Positions 1-5,209 of a stretch of 5,209 bases of DNA are shown here, piece by piece. Under the pieces are notes generated by a model. That model did no database searches, had not been told where the DNA came from, and saw only the letters and a list, made by a program, of their open reading frames with translations. This DNA comes from Micrococcaceae bacterium UBA3381 (GTDB taxonomy: Bacteria > Actinomycetota > Actinomycetes > Actinomycetales > Micrococcaceae): NCBI GenBank assembly GCA_002358975.1, contig DEPX01000010.1, positions 661-5,869 of the forward strand, in the 5' to 3' direction. The number at the start of each line of letters is the position of its first letter. Position 1 is the first letter of the stretch. The translations under genes and the position numbers were made by a program.

Positions 1-1049
1 CCATGCCAACGTACGAAATCCTTGGTGGCTGGACGATCGTCGGCATCTTAGTACTGCGGTTTCTTGGCGGCATATTCGTGGCCGGACAGTATTCGGCAGC
101 CATCCCCTTAGCCATGGAATGGTCAACCCCGCGACGTCGCGGCCTGATGAGCGGAATGATCCTGTCTATGGCACCGTGGGCGCAAGCCAGTATCGCGTTT
201 GCCGTCACCGGGCTGTTGGTCGTCCTGGGTCCGGAGAACTACGCCACTTGGGGCTGGCGAGTATTATTCGTTATAGGTGCGCTATTGTCGATTGGCCTGC
301 TGGTTTATTATGGTCGCCAGGTCACTGACGCCCCGGTATTCCAGCGGCAGACCAAAGCTGCAGCCCAAAAACCCGGTATACGACGACCAGGTGTGCGTGA
401 TGTTCTCACCGGGCGGTGGGCAACCACTTTCTGGCAGGTTTTTCTACTCATGACGGGGTTATGGTTACTTACGAATAGTACCGTGCTGTTACTGACTGAA
501 CGCTTGGGAACAGATACCGGGTTAACCGCCACCAACGTGTCTTTGACCATGGGGATCGCCTCGGTAGCACAGGCCATCGCGATGGCTGGTGCCGGCCACC
601 TGTCCACATATATCGGACGGCGCAACCTGTTCCTCGTCTGGGGGTTGGCCGCCACGCTCATGGCCCCGGCTATCTGGTGGTGTGCAGTGACGTCGTCATC
701 TGTTGGGCAGGCTATTGCTTTTGCCGCCTTACTCCAGGTCATAACCGTGGCCGCCTACGGCCCGGTTTCGGCGTATCTTTCTGAGCGGTTCCCCACCGAA
801 ATACGTTCAACCGGCTATGGCATGGCCTATAGCTTCTCGTTGATACTACCGGCACTGTATCCGTTTTATCTGCCAGTAATAGAGACCATGCTTGGACGTC
901 ATGGATCGGTTATGGCACTAGTTGGATTAGGCGGGGCACTGTTAATGTTGGGGGCTGTTCTTGGACCGAAACTCGCGCCCCGTACTATCGGCCAGGACAT
1001 CGACGTCGTCGCCACTACCGTGGCGCAACCAGAATGGAAGACCAACTAA
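1..1049 (+). CDS. MFS transporter, 5'-truncated; candidate thiamine-precursor importer (ThiU-like by context)
   Basis: This is the C-terminal 348 residues of a major facilitator superfamily permease of the metabolite:H+ symporter/sugar transporter type. The frame is open to the left edge, so the real start lies upstream; the ATG at position 3 falls in the TM3-TM4 loop and is not a start. About nine helices remain (TM4-TM12). Counting from that ATG, TM4 is near 11-39 with an RFLGG...AGQY pattern, followed by the cytosolic TPRRRG loop (42-47). TM6 is near 83-103 and ends in a TDAPVF motif typical of the family. A basic central linker spans about 105-140. The second-half motif A, GHLSTYIGRR, is at 198-207, and FPTEIRSTG (263-271) leads into TM11. 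The stop codon overlaps the thiM start, so the two are co-transcribed. A precursor of thiamine (thiazole, HMP or thiamine) is the likely substrate by context; the sequence itself does not prove it. Family assignment is firm, substrate is not. Confidence 0.9.
   Translation, partial: MPTYEILGGWTIVGILVLRFLGGIFVAGQYSAAIPLAMEWSTPRRRGLMSGMILSMAPWAQASIAFAVTGLLVVLGPENYATWGWRVLFVIGALLSIGLLVYYGRQVTDAPVFQRQTKAAAQKPGIRRPGVRDVLTGRWATTFWQVFLLMTGLWLLTNSTVLLLTERLGTDTGLTATNVSLTMGIASVAQAIAMAGAGHLSTYIGRRNLFLVWGLAATLMAPAIWWCAVTSSSVGQAIAFAALLQVITVAAYGPVSAYLSERFPTEIRSTGYGMAYSFSLILPALYPFYLPVIETMLGRHGSVMALVGLGGALLMLGAVLGPKLAPRTIGQDIDVVATTVAQPEWKTN
1036..1040 (+). promoter_or_regulatory. Ribosome binding site of thiM (decides start)
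   Basis: GGAAG lies 8 nt upstream of the ATG at 1049. An in-frame ATG at 1034 would overlap this site and has no Shine-Dalgarno sequence of its own, so the 1049 start is preferred. The site is inside the last codons of the transporter gene, which favours translational coupling. Confidence 0.6.
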
Positions 1050-1822
1050 TGCATACTTCCGACCCCGATATCCAGGACATCGCCGAGATCATTGACGCCG
1101 TGCGTGCGCGTCAGCCGCTAATCCATTGCATCACCGCAACCGTGTCGATGGGGATCGTGGCCGATGGGCTCCTAGCAGCAGGTGCCCGTCCCATGATGAC
1201 CGAAACCCTGCACGAAGCCCCCGTGTTGACCACCATTGCCGATGCGCTGTTAATTAACCTGGGCACCCTGAGCACCGATGCATTGGAGGGCATCCCGGCT
1301 ACCGTGGCCGCAGCAGTAGCGGCCGGCCATCCGTGGGTTCTTGATCCCACCGCGATAGGGGTGGCCCCGGTCCGTACACCGTTGGCCCGTGAGCTGTTGG
1401 AATCTCATCCCAGAGTTGTGCGGGGCAATGCTTCCGAAGTGTTGGCCCTTGCCGGAGCGGGTTCAGGCGGCCGCGGGGCAGACTCCAGTGCTACACCCGA
1501 TATGGCTTCCGACGCCGCCAGGTTCGTTGCCAACCGTACCGGTGGTACCGTTACCGTTTCAGGTGAGCACGATCTGATCTTCGACGGCGCCCACCAGGCT
1601 CGCGTGGATCGGGGTACACCTATGCTCACCCAGGTCACCGGCACCGGCTGCTTACACGCCGCACTGACGGCGGCCTGTGCCGCGGTCACCCGAGACAGAT
1701 TCAAGGCTGCCTTTGCTGCCACCACCTGGCTCAACGTGGCCGGTGAAATCGCAGCCCAACGGGCGGCGGGCCCTGGATCCTTCCGAATACATTTACTCGA
1801 TGCACTAGCTGAGGTTGGATAA
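1049..1822 (+). CDS. thiM: Hydroxyethylthiazole kinase ThiM
   Basis: ThiM uses ATP to phosphorylate 4-methyl-5-(2-hydroxyethyl)thiazole, the salvage route to the thiazole half of thiamine; it is cytosolic and of the ribokinase fold. From the ATG at 1049 the protein has 257 residues, normal for the family. Visible family motifs are PLIHCIT (23-29), LLAAGARPMM (41-50, substrate pocket), NLGTLS (70-75), WVLDP (96-100), RGNASE (125-130), VTVSGEHD (168-175) and the C-terminal VTGTGC (196-201), with Cys201 at the position of the active-site Cys of Bacillus subtilis ThiM. One oddity is that the usual Asn after H-x-I-T is Ala30 here. The start at 1049 is chosen for the TAATG overlap with the transporter stop and the GGAAG upstream; an in-frame ATG at 1034 would add five residues. 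thiE follows with another one-base overlap. Confidence 0.93.
   Translation: MHTSDPDIQDIAEIIDAVRARQPLIHCITATVSMGIVADGLLAAGARPMMTETLHEAPVLTTIADALLINLGTLSTDALEGIPATVAAAVAAGHPWVLDPTAIGVAPVRTPLARELLESHPRVVRGNASEVLALAGAGSGGRGADSSATPDMASDAARFVANRTGGTVTVSGEHDLIFDGAHQARVDRGTPMLTQVTGTGCLHAALTAACAAVTRDRFKAAFAATTWLNVAGEIAAQRAAGPGSFRIHLLDALAEVG
1811..1814 (+). promoter_or_regulatory. Ribosome binding site of thiE
   Basis: GAGG sits 7 nt before the thiE ATG at 1822, inside the last codons of thiM. Together with the TAATG overlap it suggests that ribosomes finishing thiM can restart on thiE. Confidence 0.5.
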
Positions 1823-2466
1823 TGCACCTAGATTTACGCTGCTACGTGGTCACCTCCGGTAGCGGAAACACCACCATCAATGCCGCGGCCGAAGCTGCCC
1901 GGGCCGGCGCCGGCGTCATTCAGGTACGGGGCAAAGACCTATACACCGCCGAGCTATTTGCGTTGACATGTGCTGTAGCCGATGCCGTGCACACCGCGAA
2001 CCCGCAAACCCGTGTGGTGGTCAATGATCGAGTCGACGTCGCACTGGCGGCACGAGACGCAGGTGTACCCGTACACGGTGTGCACCTGGGCCAGGATGAT
2101 CTACCCGCCACCAATGCGCGGGCTGTACTTGGCACCGAGGCAATCATCGGCCTATCTGCTGGCAGCCTGGAACTTGTCCGCCAAGCCGATACACACCGCG
2201 AGGCGATCGACTATCTGGGAGTTGGACCGTTTCGGCCCACGCCGACGAAAGACACCGGACACCAACCGTTAGGTCTGGCCGGCTATCCGCAGATCGTTTC
2301 AGCGACGCAGTTGCCTGTCGTCGCCATTGGAGGCATCTCCCTCGATGACGTCGAAGAACTTACCCGCACCGGTATTGCCGGTGTCGCTTTAGTGCGCGCA
2401 ATCATGGATGCTGAACAGCCCGGTCGCATAGTGCGTGAGGTATTAACCCGAATGCAGCACGCCTGA
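1822..2466 (+). CDS. thiE: Thiamine phosphate synthase ThiE
   Basis: ThiE joins HMP-pyrophosphate to thiazole phosphate, the ThiM product, giving thiamine phosphate and pyrophosphate. It is a cytosolic TIM-barrel enzyme. The 214-residue length is typical and the whole family pattern is visible: IQVRGKD (33-39; usual form QLRxK), VNDRVDVALA (67-76), GVHLGQDDLP (86-95), IGLSAGS (109-115), YLGVGPFRPTPTK (131-143), the phosphate-binding AIGGI (168-172) and GVALVRAI (187-194). In the last motif Arg192 stands where many homologues have Ser; I take this as lineage variation. The ATG overlaps the thiM stop by one base and is preceded by GAGG. No thiD, thiC or tenA is in the window, so HMP-PP must come from genes elsewhere. 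It is the last gene of the operon and is followed 14 bp later by a convergent pseudogene. Confidence 0.95.
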   Translation: MHLDLRCYVVTSGSGNTTINAAAEAARAGAGVIQVRGKDLYTAELFALTCAVADAVHTANPQTRVVVNDRVDVALAARDAGVPVHGVHLGQDDLPATNARAVLGTEAIIGLSAGSLELVRQADTHREAIDYLGVGPFRPTPTKDTGHQPLGLAGYPQIVSATQLPVVAIGGISLDDVEELTRTGIAGVALVRAIMDAEQPGRIVREVLTRMQHA

Positions 2467-2486
2467 ACGAGTCCAGCGACTCAGGC
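2461..2486. terminator. Hairpin between convergent thiE and SnoaL-like pseudogene; possible bidirectional terminator
   Basis: GAGTC (2469-2473) and GACTC (2478-2482) form a 5-bp stem with a CAGC tetraloop. Outside it GCCT (2461-2464) pairs with AGGC (2483-2486), leaving a 4-nt bulge (2465-2468) on one side. An alternative pairing is GCCTGA with TCAGGC. The TGA of thiE and the TGA of the opposite gene both fall in the structure. Neither strand has a following T-run, so it is not a classic Rho-independent terminator; it could block readthrough or protect 3' ends. The pairing is seen directly; the function is inferred. Confidence 0.4.
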
Positions 2487-2852
2487 GGGATAATCAACGA
2501 GGTAGGTTCGAGCCTCTTTAATCTTGGCGGCCTTAGAGGTGCTCGCGAATCTGAACACGTGGCTGAAGAAGATCTGACCTGACTCCGATTCCAGGAAGCC
2601 ATCGCAGGATGCGAGTCGGCCGTGCGTGATGATCGAAGTAACTTCAAGATAGCTGCTCGTGACGTCCAGGCACACACGGTCGGCCACGCTCTCGCCGCTG
2701 ACAGTCTGATGTCCAACGATTGTCTAATCCACATCGTCAGTCAACCATGGGGTCATCGCATCGGTGTCGCATTTTGCCCAATTGGTGATGAATTCCCCGA
2801 CAATGGTAGTTCTTGGCGCATTGCCGCAGTCGGTGGGAAGAACGGTCTTCAT
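2481..2852 (-). pseudogene. SnoaL/NTF2-like small protein, interrupted by one in-frame amber codon
   Basis: On the minus strand an ATG at 2852 opens a frame of 123 codons ending in TGA (2481-2483), interrupted only by TAG at codon 43 (2724-2726). The product resembles small SnoaL/NTF2-like proteins (about 120-130 residues, cone-shaped alpha+beta fold) that begin with a TDCGNAP motif, present here at residues 7-13. Other family-like stretches are FITNWAKCDTDAM (21-33), then TDDVD-stop-TIVGH, then SIITHGR, and HVFRFA and KIKEARTYLV in the last strands. In relatives the codon at the stop is usually Trp (DDV-x-W-x-I/L-VG), so a TGG to TAG change explains it. There is no frameshift on either side and the C-terminal frame is well kept, which suggests recent inactivation or a sequencing error. 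A GTG at 2687 could start a C-terminal piece of 68 residues, but that lacks the first helices. Weak GAAGG (2864-2868) precedes the ATG by 11 nt. Biochemical role unknown. Confidence 0.75.
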
Positions 2853-2871
2853 ACTCTCACTGACCTTCAAT

Positions 2872-2877
2872 ATTGTA
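2872..2877 (-). promoter_or_regulatory. Possible -10 box for the SnoaL-like gene
   Basis: TACAAT on the minus strand lies about 20 nt before the ATG at 2852. No good -35 hexamer is seen at 16-18 nt, and a start site 7 nt downstream would clip the GAAGG at 2864-2868, so this is weak. The same hexamer serves the divergent gene at 2981-2986. Confidence 0.25.
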
Positions 2878-2915
2878 GATCTCTCGCGGGGGTCCGGCGG
2901 AAGTGAACCCGAGTG

Positions 2916-2925
2916 TACAGCTGTA
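2916..2925. promoter_or_regulatory. 10-bp perfect palindrome in the divergent promoter region; possible operator
   Basis: TACAGCTGTA is self-complementary and lies between the SnoaL-like gene and the DUF998-like gene, about 56 bp before the -10 box of the latter. A dyad here could bind a dimeric repressor or activator acting on one or both genes. Palindromes of this length also occur by chance and no second copy was noticed. Confidence 0.2.
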
Positions 2926-2980
2926 AGCGTCCAGATTCCACTCGATGAGCACGTTCCGTCATCGATTTGCCAGCCACATT

Positions 2981-2986
2981 TACAAT
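2981..2986 (+). promoter_or_regulatory. -10 box of a leaderless promoter for the DUF998-like gene
   Basis: TACAAT fits the actinobacterial TANNNT -10 consensus and is followed after 7 nt by GTG at 2994. That spacing puts transcription start on or next to the first base of the start codon, as in leaderless mRNAs. No convincing -35 hexamer is visible at the usual distance (the 17-nt position reads GTCATC), which is common for such promoters. Confidence 0.5.
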
Positions 2987-2993
2987 GGTTGGT

Positions 2994-4133
2994 GTGACAG
3001 ACCTAGAGCCAGAACTCGACGATCCCGCACCCCTAAAGACCGTTAGTAGGGATACCTCTGCGTCCCGGGTCGCATCCCGTGCGATCTGGGTTTCCATCAG
3101 TTTTGCAGCATTAGCAGCCGTGGTTGGGCTGATCGCGTTTTCCGGCCACCTGATCCCGTTATCGGGCGGCTACTCGGTGGGCACGGTAGCCGGCGTCACA
3201 ACCGGCATCGCCGCTGGGGCCTCGGCCATGATCGGGCTGATCATGGCTACCAGACCGCAGCTTGGCATCCTGGGGTGGATGCGAAAGCGGTTTTGGGGGT
3301 GGTGGTTGCTTGACCTCATCGGGTTGGTCATTATCCACGGAGCCATCGCCACCATGGCGATCCTGAGCATATTTCGGCTGTTCCAAGAAGCATTTCAAGG
3401 TCTCGTTGTCGATTCGATTGCTGCCACCGTGATGCTGTGTTTGGTGTCTGCGGTAGCCTCCTATTTCGGGTTCAGCTCCGCTTCGCGTGCGTCATCAGCA
3501 TCAATATCCACCCTACTGGCCCTGTTTATGAGTGCCGGTGTGCTGGTGTCCATGCTGTTGGCTGAGAATCCATATTGGTGGCACGCGTTTTTCTCTGAAC
3601 TGGGCACCGGTGAAGCCGGGATGCTGTCGTTTTGGACATTCAATACCACGCTTACGGTCTCGGGGATCGTGCTGATCACCCTGGCCAACTTCATCAGTCA
3701 AGACCTATCCGGATGGGCCGCACACCGTCTCCTCCAGGGTAAACGTCGCGCATTTGTACAAGCACTGAAACTCGGCATGGTGGTGATGGGGGTCAGCCTG
3801 ATCGGAGTGTCTTGGGTGCCAATTAATGTTAACCATCCAATACACACTGGATTTGTGCAGATATTGGCCATGACTTTTGGGCTCATGCTGCTCACCGTAC
3901 CGATCTGGCTGCCCGGCGCCCCGGCGGCAATGTATGTGATCAGCTACCTGATGTTGGGGCTAAGCGTTTTAGCGGTGGCCCTGTGGGATCCGCTGAGCTA
4001 CTATAACCTGACGGCTCTGGAACTAGCGTTTGCTGGGATTATCTTCGCCTGGCTGGTGGTCCTGATTCGCACCCTGGAGGCCATGATTGCTGATGTAGCC
4101 CACGCATCCCCCGGTTCGATGAGCACACGATAA
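2994..4133 (+). CDS. DUF998-like ten-helix integral membrane protein, function unknown
   Basis: I recognise this as the type of about 380-residue actinobacterial membrane protein related to DUF998 (Frag1/DRAM/Sfk1-like group); no biochemical function is established that I know of. From GTG at 2994 it has 379 residues. A short acidic/polar N-terminus (1-28) precedes about ten hydrophobic segments near 31-50, 62-84, 103-129, 137-159, 170-190, 211-236, 258-276, 285-305, 309-331 and 340-360. The loop after TM5 carries the family-like NPYWWHAFFSELGT (192-205), followed by the FNTTLTVSG helix; TM10 opens with YYNLTALELA (336-345). There is no signal peptide, lipobox or catalytic motif. The start was chosen because the TACAAT box ends 7 nt upstream. 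Alternatives at TTG 2967 and ATG 2985 lack a Shine-Dalgarno sequence, and ATG 2985 overlaps the -10 box. It is convergent with tctA, 39 bp away, and stands alone, so context gives no role. Confidence 0.85.
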   Translation: MTDLEPELDDPAPLKTVSRDTSASRVASRAIWVSISFAALAAVVGLIAFSGHLIPLSGGYSVGTVAGVTTGIAAGASAMIGLIMATRPQLGILGWMRKRFWGWWLLDLIGLVIIHGAIATMAILSIFRLFQEAFQGLVVDSIAATVMLCLVSAVASYFGFSSASRASSASISTLLALFMSAGVLVSMLLAENPYWWHAFFSELGTGEAGMLSFWTFNTTLTVSGIVLITLANFISQDLSGWAAHRLLQGKRRAFVQALKLGMVVMGVSLIGVSWVPINVNHPIHTGFVQILAMTFGLMLLTVPIWLPGAPAAMYVISYLMLGLSVLAVALWDPLSYYNLTALELAFAGIIFAWLVVLIRTLEAMIADVAHASPGSMSTR

Positions 4134-4172
4134 CTTCTAGGACTGGCAAAGGGACGACGAAATAGCTCAAGC

Positions 4173-5209
4173 TCAGATGACTGACTGGTTTTCCACATCC
4201 GCTGTCGTCCGGTCAGTCTGCTGTTTTTGACCCAACCACCAGCGTATTACCGGCAGTGCAACCACAATGAGTACAACACCAATCCAAATGCCTGCAGCGA
4301 TGGGTTGGGTGATGAAGTAGGTCAGATCACCATTCGCCGCGGTGAGCCCCTGGCGGAAGTGCCGTTCAACCAGCGGACCAATGAGCGTCCCCAACAGCAC
4401 CGGGACTAACTGAAATTTATATCGCAGCATGAAAAAGCCGATCACGCCCAGCGCAGCAGCCACAACCAGGTCAAACCAGCTCATCCGGAAGGCATATACT
4501 CCGGCCCAGCAGATGGCTACCACCGAGGGCAGTAACACCCAGTTGGGGACTCGCAACATGGCCACCCAGACCCGAATGAGGTTGATGTTTAATACCAGCA
4601 GCATCACGTTGCCGATCAGCAGCGAAGCGATCAGCCCCCAGAACAGATCAGGATTGGTACTCACCAACTGGGGCCCGGGTTGGATCCCGTGCACCTGCAT
4701 TGCCACTAACATCACGGCTAATGTTGCTGAAAACGGCAGCCCCAGGGCAAGCAGCGGAATCATTGAGGAGGTTGCCGCAGCATTATTGGCGGATTCTGGT
4801 CCGGCTAATCCCGATACCGCACCTTTGCCGAAGTTTTGCCGGTCGCGTCCGACAACCGATTCGGTCCGGTAGCTCAATAATGTTGACAACGAAATGCTAG
4901 GGCCGGGTAATAGTCCCAGTAAGAATCCGATGCCGCTGCCGCGAACCCAACTGCCCGCAGAATTGCGCATATCAGTTTTCGACGGGATGAGTTCGCGCCA
5001 CCGCAACGATCCAACGCGTGGGGTGGCATCGTTTTGAATAATAATTCTCAAGATTTCTGTTAGCCCAAATAGTCCGACGGCTAGGGCCACAATACTCACA
5101 CCCTGCGTGGCTTCCCGGACACCCAAGGTAAAGCGGGCATCACCGGTTATAACATCTTCACCCAGCACACCCAGCAACAGCCCAAAGGACAGCGGCAGAA
5201 TACCGGCTG
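4173..5209 (-). CDS. tctA: TctA-family large permease subunit of a tripartite tricarboxylate transporter, 5'-truncated
   Basis: TctA is the large membrane subunit of tripartite tricarboxylate transporters. These take up citrate or other carboxylates with the small subunit TctB and an extracytoplasmic binding protein TctC, driven by ion gradients. The visible part is about 345 residues of a usual roughly 500, with the frame open to the right edge; no start is in the window. Family signatures are TGDARFTLG (near 5121-5147), the LPGPSISLSTLLSYRTE loop (4860-4910) and PESANNAAA (4773-4799), followed by SMIPLLALGLPFSATLAV and HGIQPGP. Near the C-terminus come GPLVERHFRQGL and the TYFITQPIAA stretch. 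The last helix is followed by a polar Gln/Thr-rich tail ending at TGA 4173-4175. Substrate cannot be told from this subunit; citrate is the best-known case in corynebacteria. In the usual order tctB and tctC would lie to the right, upstream of this gene. Confidence 0.92.
   Translation of the reverse strand, partial: AGILPLSFGLLLGVLGEDVITGDARFTLGVREATQGVSIVALAVGLFGLTEILRIIIQNDATPRVGSLRWRELIPSKTDMRNSAGSWVRGSGIGFLLGLLPGPSISLSTLLSYRTESVVGRDRQNFGKGAVSGLAGPESANNAAATSSMIPLLALGLPFSATLAVMLVAMQVHGIQPGPQLVSTNPDLFWGLIASLLIGNVMLLVLNINLIRVWVAMLRVPNWVLLPSVVAICWAGVYAFRMSWFDLVVAAALGVIGFFMLRYKFQLVPVLLGTLIGPLVERHFRQGLTAANGDLTYFITQPIAAGIWIGVVLIVVALPVIRWWLGQKQQTDRTTADVENQSVI
4179..4228 (+). terminator. Possible terminator of the DUF998-like gene, inside the 3' end of tctA
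   Basis: GACTGACTGG (4179-4188) pairs with CCGGTCAGTC (4209-4218), giving 10 bp with one G-U pair. The loop is 20 nt, and TTTTT follows at 4224-4228. The signal lies 45 bp after the DUF998-like stop and reads on the plus strand, so it could end that transcript. The large loop and the 5-nt gap before the T-run make it weak. The same bases encode the tctA C-terminal tail, so the repeat may be incidental. Confidence 0.3.

Noticed and set aside
1034..1048. Five-residue N-terminal extension of ThiM from ATG 1034
   Set aside because: This start would cover the GGAAG ribosome binding site at 1036-1040, has no such site of its own, and gives a longer overlap than the clean TAATG junction.
2467..2640. 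Possible TPP riboswitch after thiE, prompted by CTGACCTGA-like bases near 2575
   Set aside because: The CTGAGA and ACCTGATCTGG-type cores and the surrounding helices are absent, and the stretch is explained by the minus-strand SnoaL-like coding sequence. A riboswitch, if any, should lie before the operon, outside the window.
2481..2687. The C-terminal part of the SnoaL-like gene as an independent gene from GTG 2687
   Set aside because: It would begin in mid-domain without the N-terminal helices, and the family-like residues continue upstream to the TAG and beyond it to the ATG at 2852.
2622..2906. Plus-strand open frame of 94 codons in the gap after thiE
   Set aside because: It lies antisense to the SnoaL-like gene, whose minus-strand translation matches a known protein family. 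The plus-strand product has no recognisable domain or good ribosome binding site.
2967..2993. TTG at 2967 or ATG at 2985 as start of the DUF998-like gene
   Set aside because: Neither has a Shine-Dalgarno sequence. The region carries the TACAAT box and fits a promoter better than coding sequence.
4164..4175. Tandem AGCTCA repeat next to the tctA stop
   Set aside because: Two 6-bp copies are too short to mean anything by themselves.
4429..4872. Plus-strand open frame of 147 codons inside tctA
   Set aside because: It is the complement of a strongly recognisable TctA coding frame and its product has no domain features.

Overview
This window looks like chromosomal DNA from a member of the Actinomycetota (high-GC Gram-positives) at the lower end of their GC range. 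GC is mid-50s percent by eye, not computed. The evidence for the assignment is a gene that appears to start leaderless on GTG just after a TACAAT -10 box, a roughly 380-residue polytopic membrane protein of a type I associate with actinobacteria, and an Ala/Gly/Val-rich protein style. The genus cannot be named from this sequence. No mobile element, CRISPR array, tRNA or rRNA is visible.

Layout. (1) Positions 1-2466, plus strand: a tight three-gene thiamine-salvage operon. It holds a 5'-truncated MFS transporter, then thiM (hydroxyethylthiazole kinase), then thiE (thiamine phosphate synthase). Both junctions are TAATG, so each stop codon shares one base with the next start, and each start has a Shine-Dalgarno sequence inside the preceding gene. 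(2) Positions 2481-2852, minus strand: a small SnoaL/NTF2-like gene that is intact except for one in-frame TAG where a conserved Trp is expected. It is best called a recent pseudogene. A hairpin between it and thiE overlaps both stop codons. (3) Positions 2853-2993: a short divergent promoter region with a 10-bp perfect palindrome and a -10 box for the next gene. (4) Positions 2994-4133, plus strand: a ten-helix DUF998-like membrane protein of unknown function. (5) Positions 4173-5209, minus strand: the C-terminal two thirds of a TctA-family large permease subunit of a tripartite tricarboxylate transporter, running off the right edge and convergent with the preceding gene.

How the genes work together. 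ThiM phosphorylates salvaged thiazole alcohol and ThiE joins the product to HMP-pyrophosphate to give thiamine phosphate. The co-transcribed MFS protein is therefore a good candidate importer for a thiamine precursor (thiazole, HMP or thiamine), analogous to the predicted transporter ThiU of Haemophilus. This is inference from context, because MFS sequence alone does not give the substrate. TctA works with a small membrane subunit (TctB) and a periplasmic/lipoprotein binding protein (TctC), which probably lie to the right of the window. The DUF998-like gene and the broken SnoaL-like gene have no evident link to either pathway.

The most interesting points are the transporter-thiM-thiE arrangement, the single amber codon in the SnoaL-like gene, the leaderless start of the DUF998-like gene, and the unusual ThiM substrate-site motif. 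I did not find convincing evidence for a wholly new type of system.
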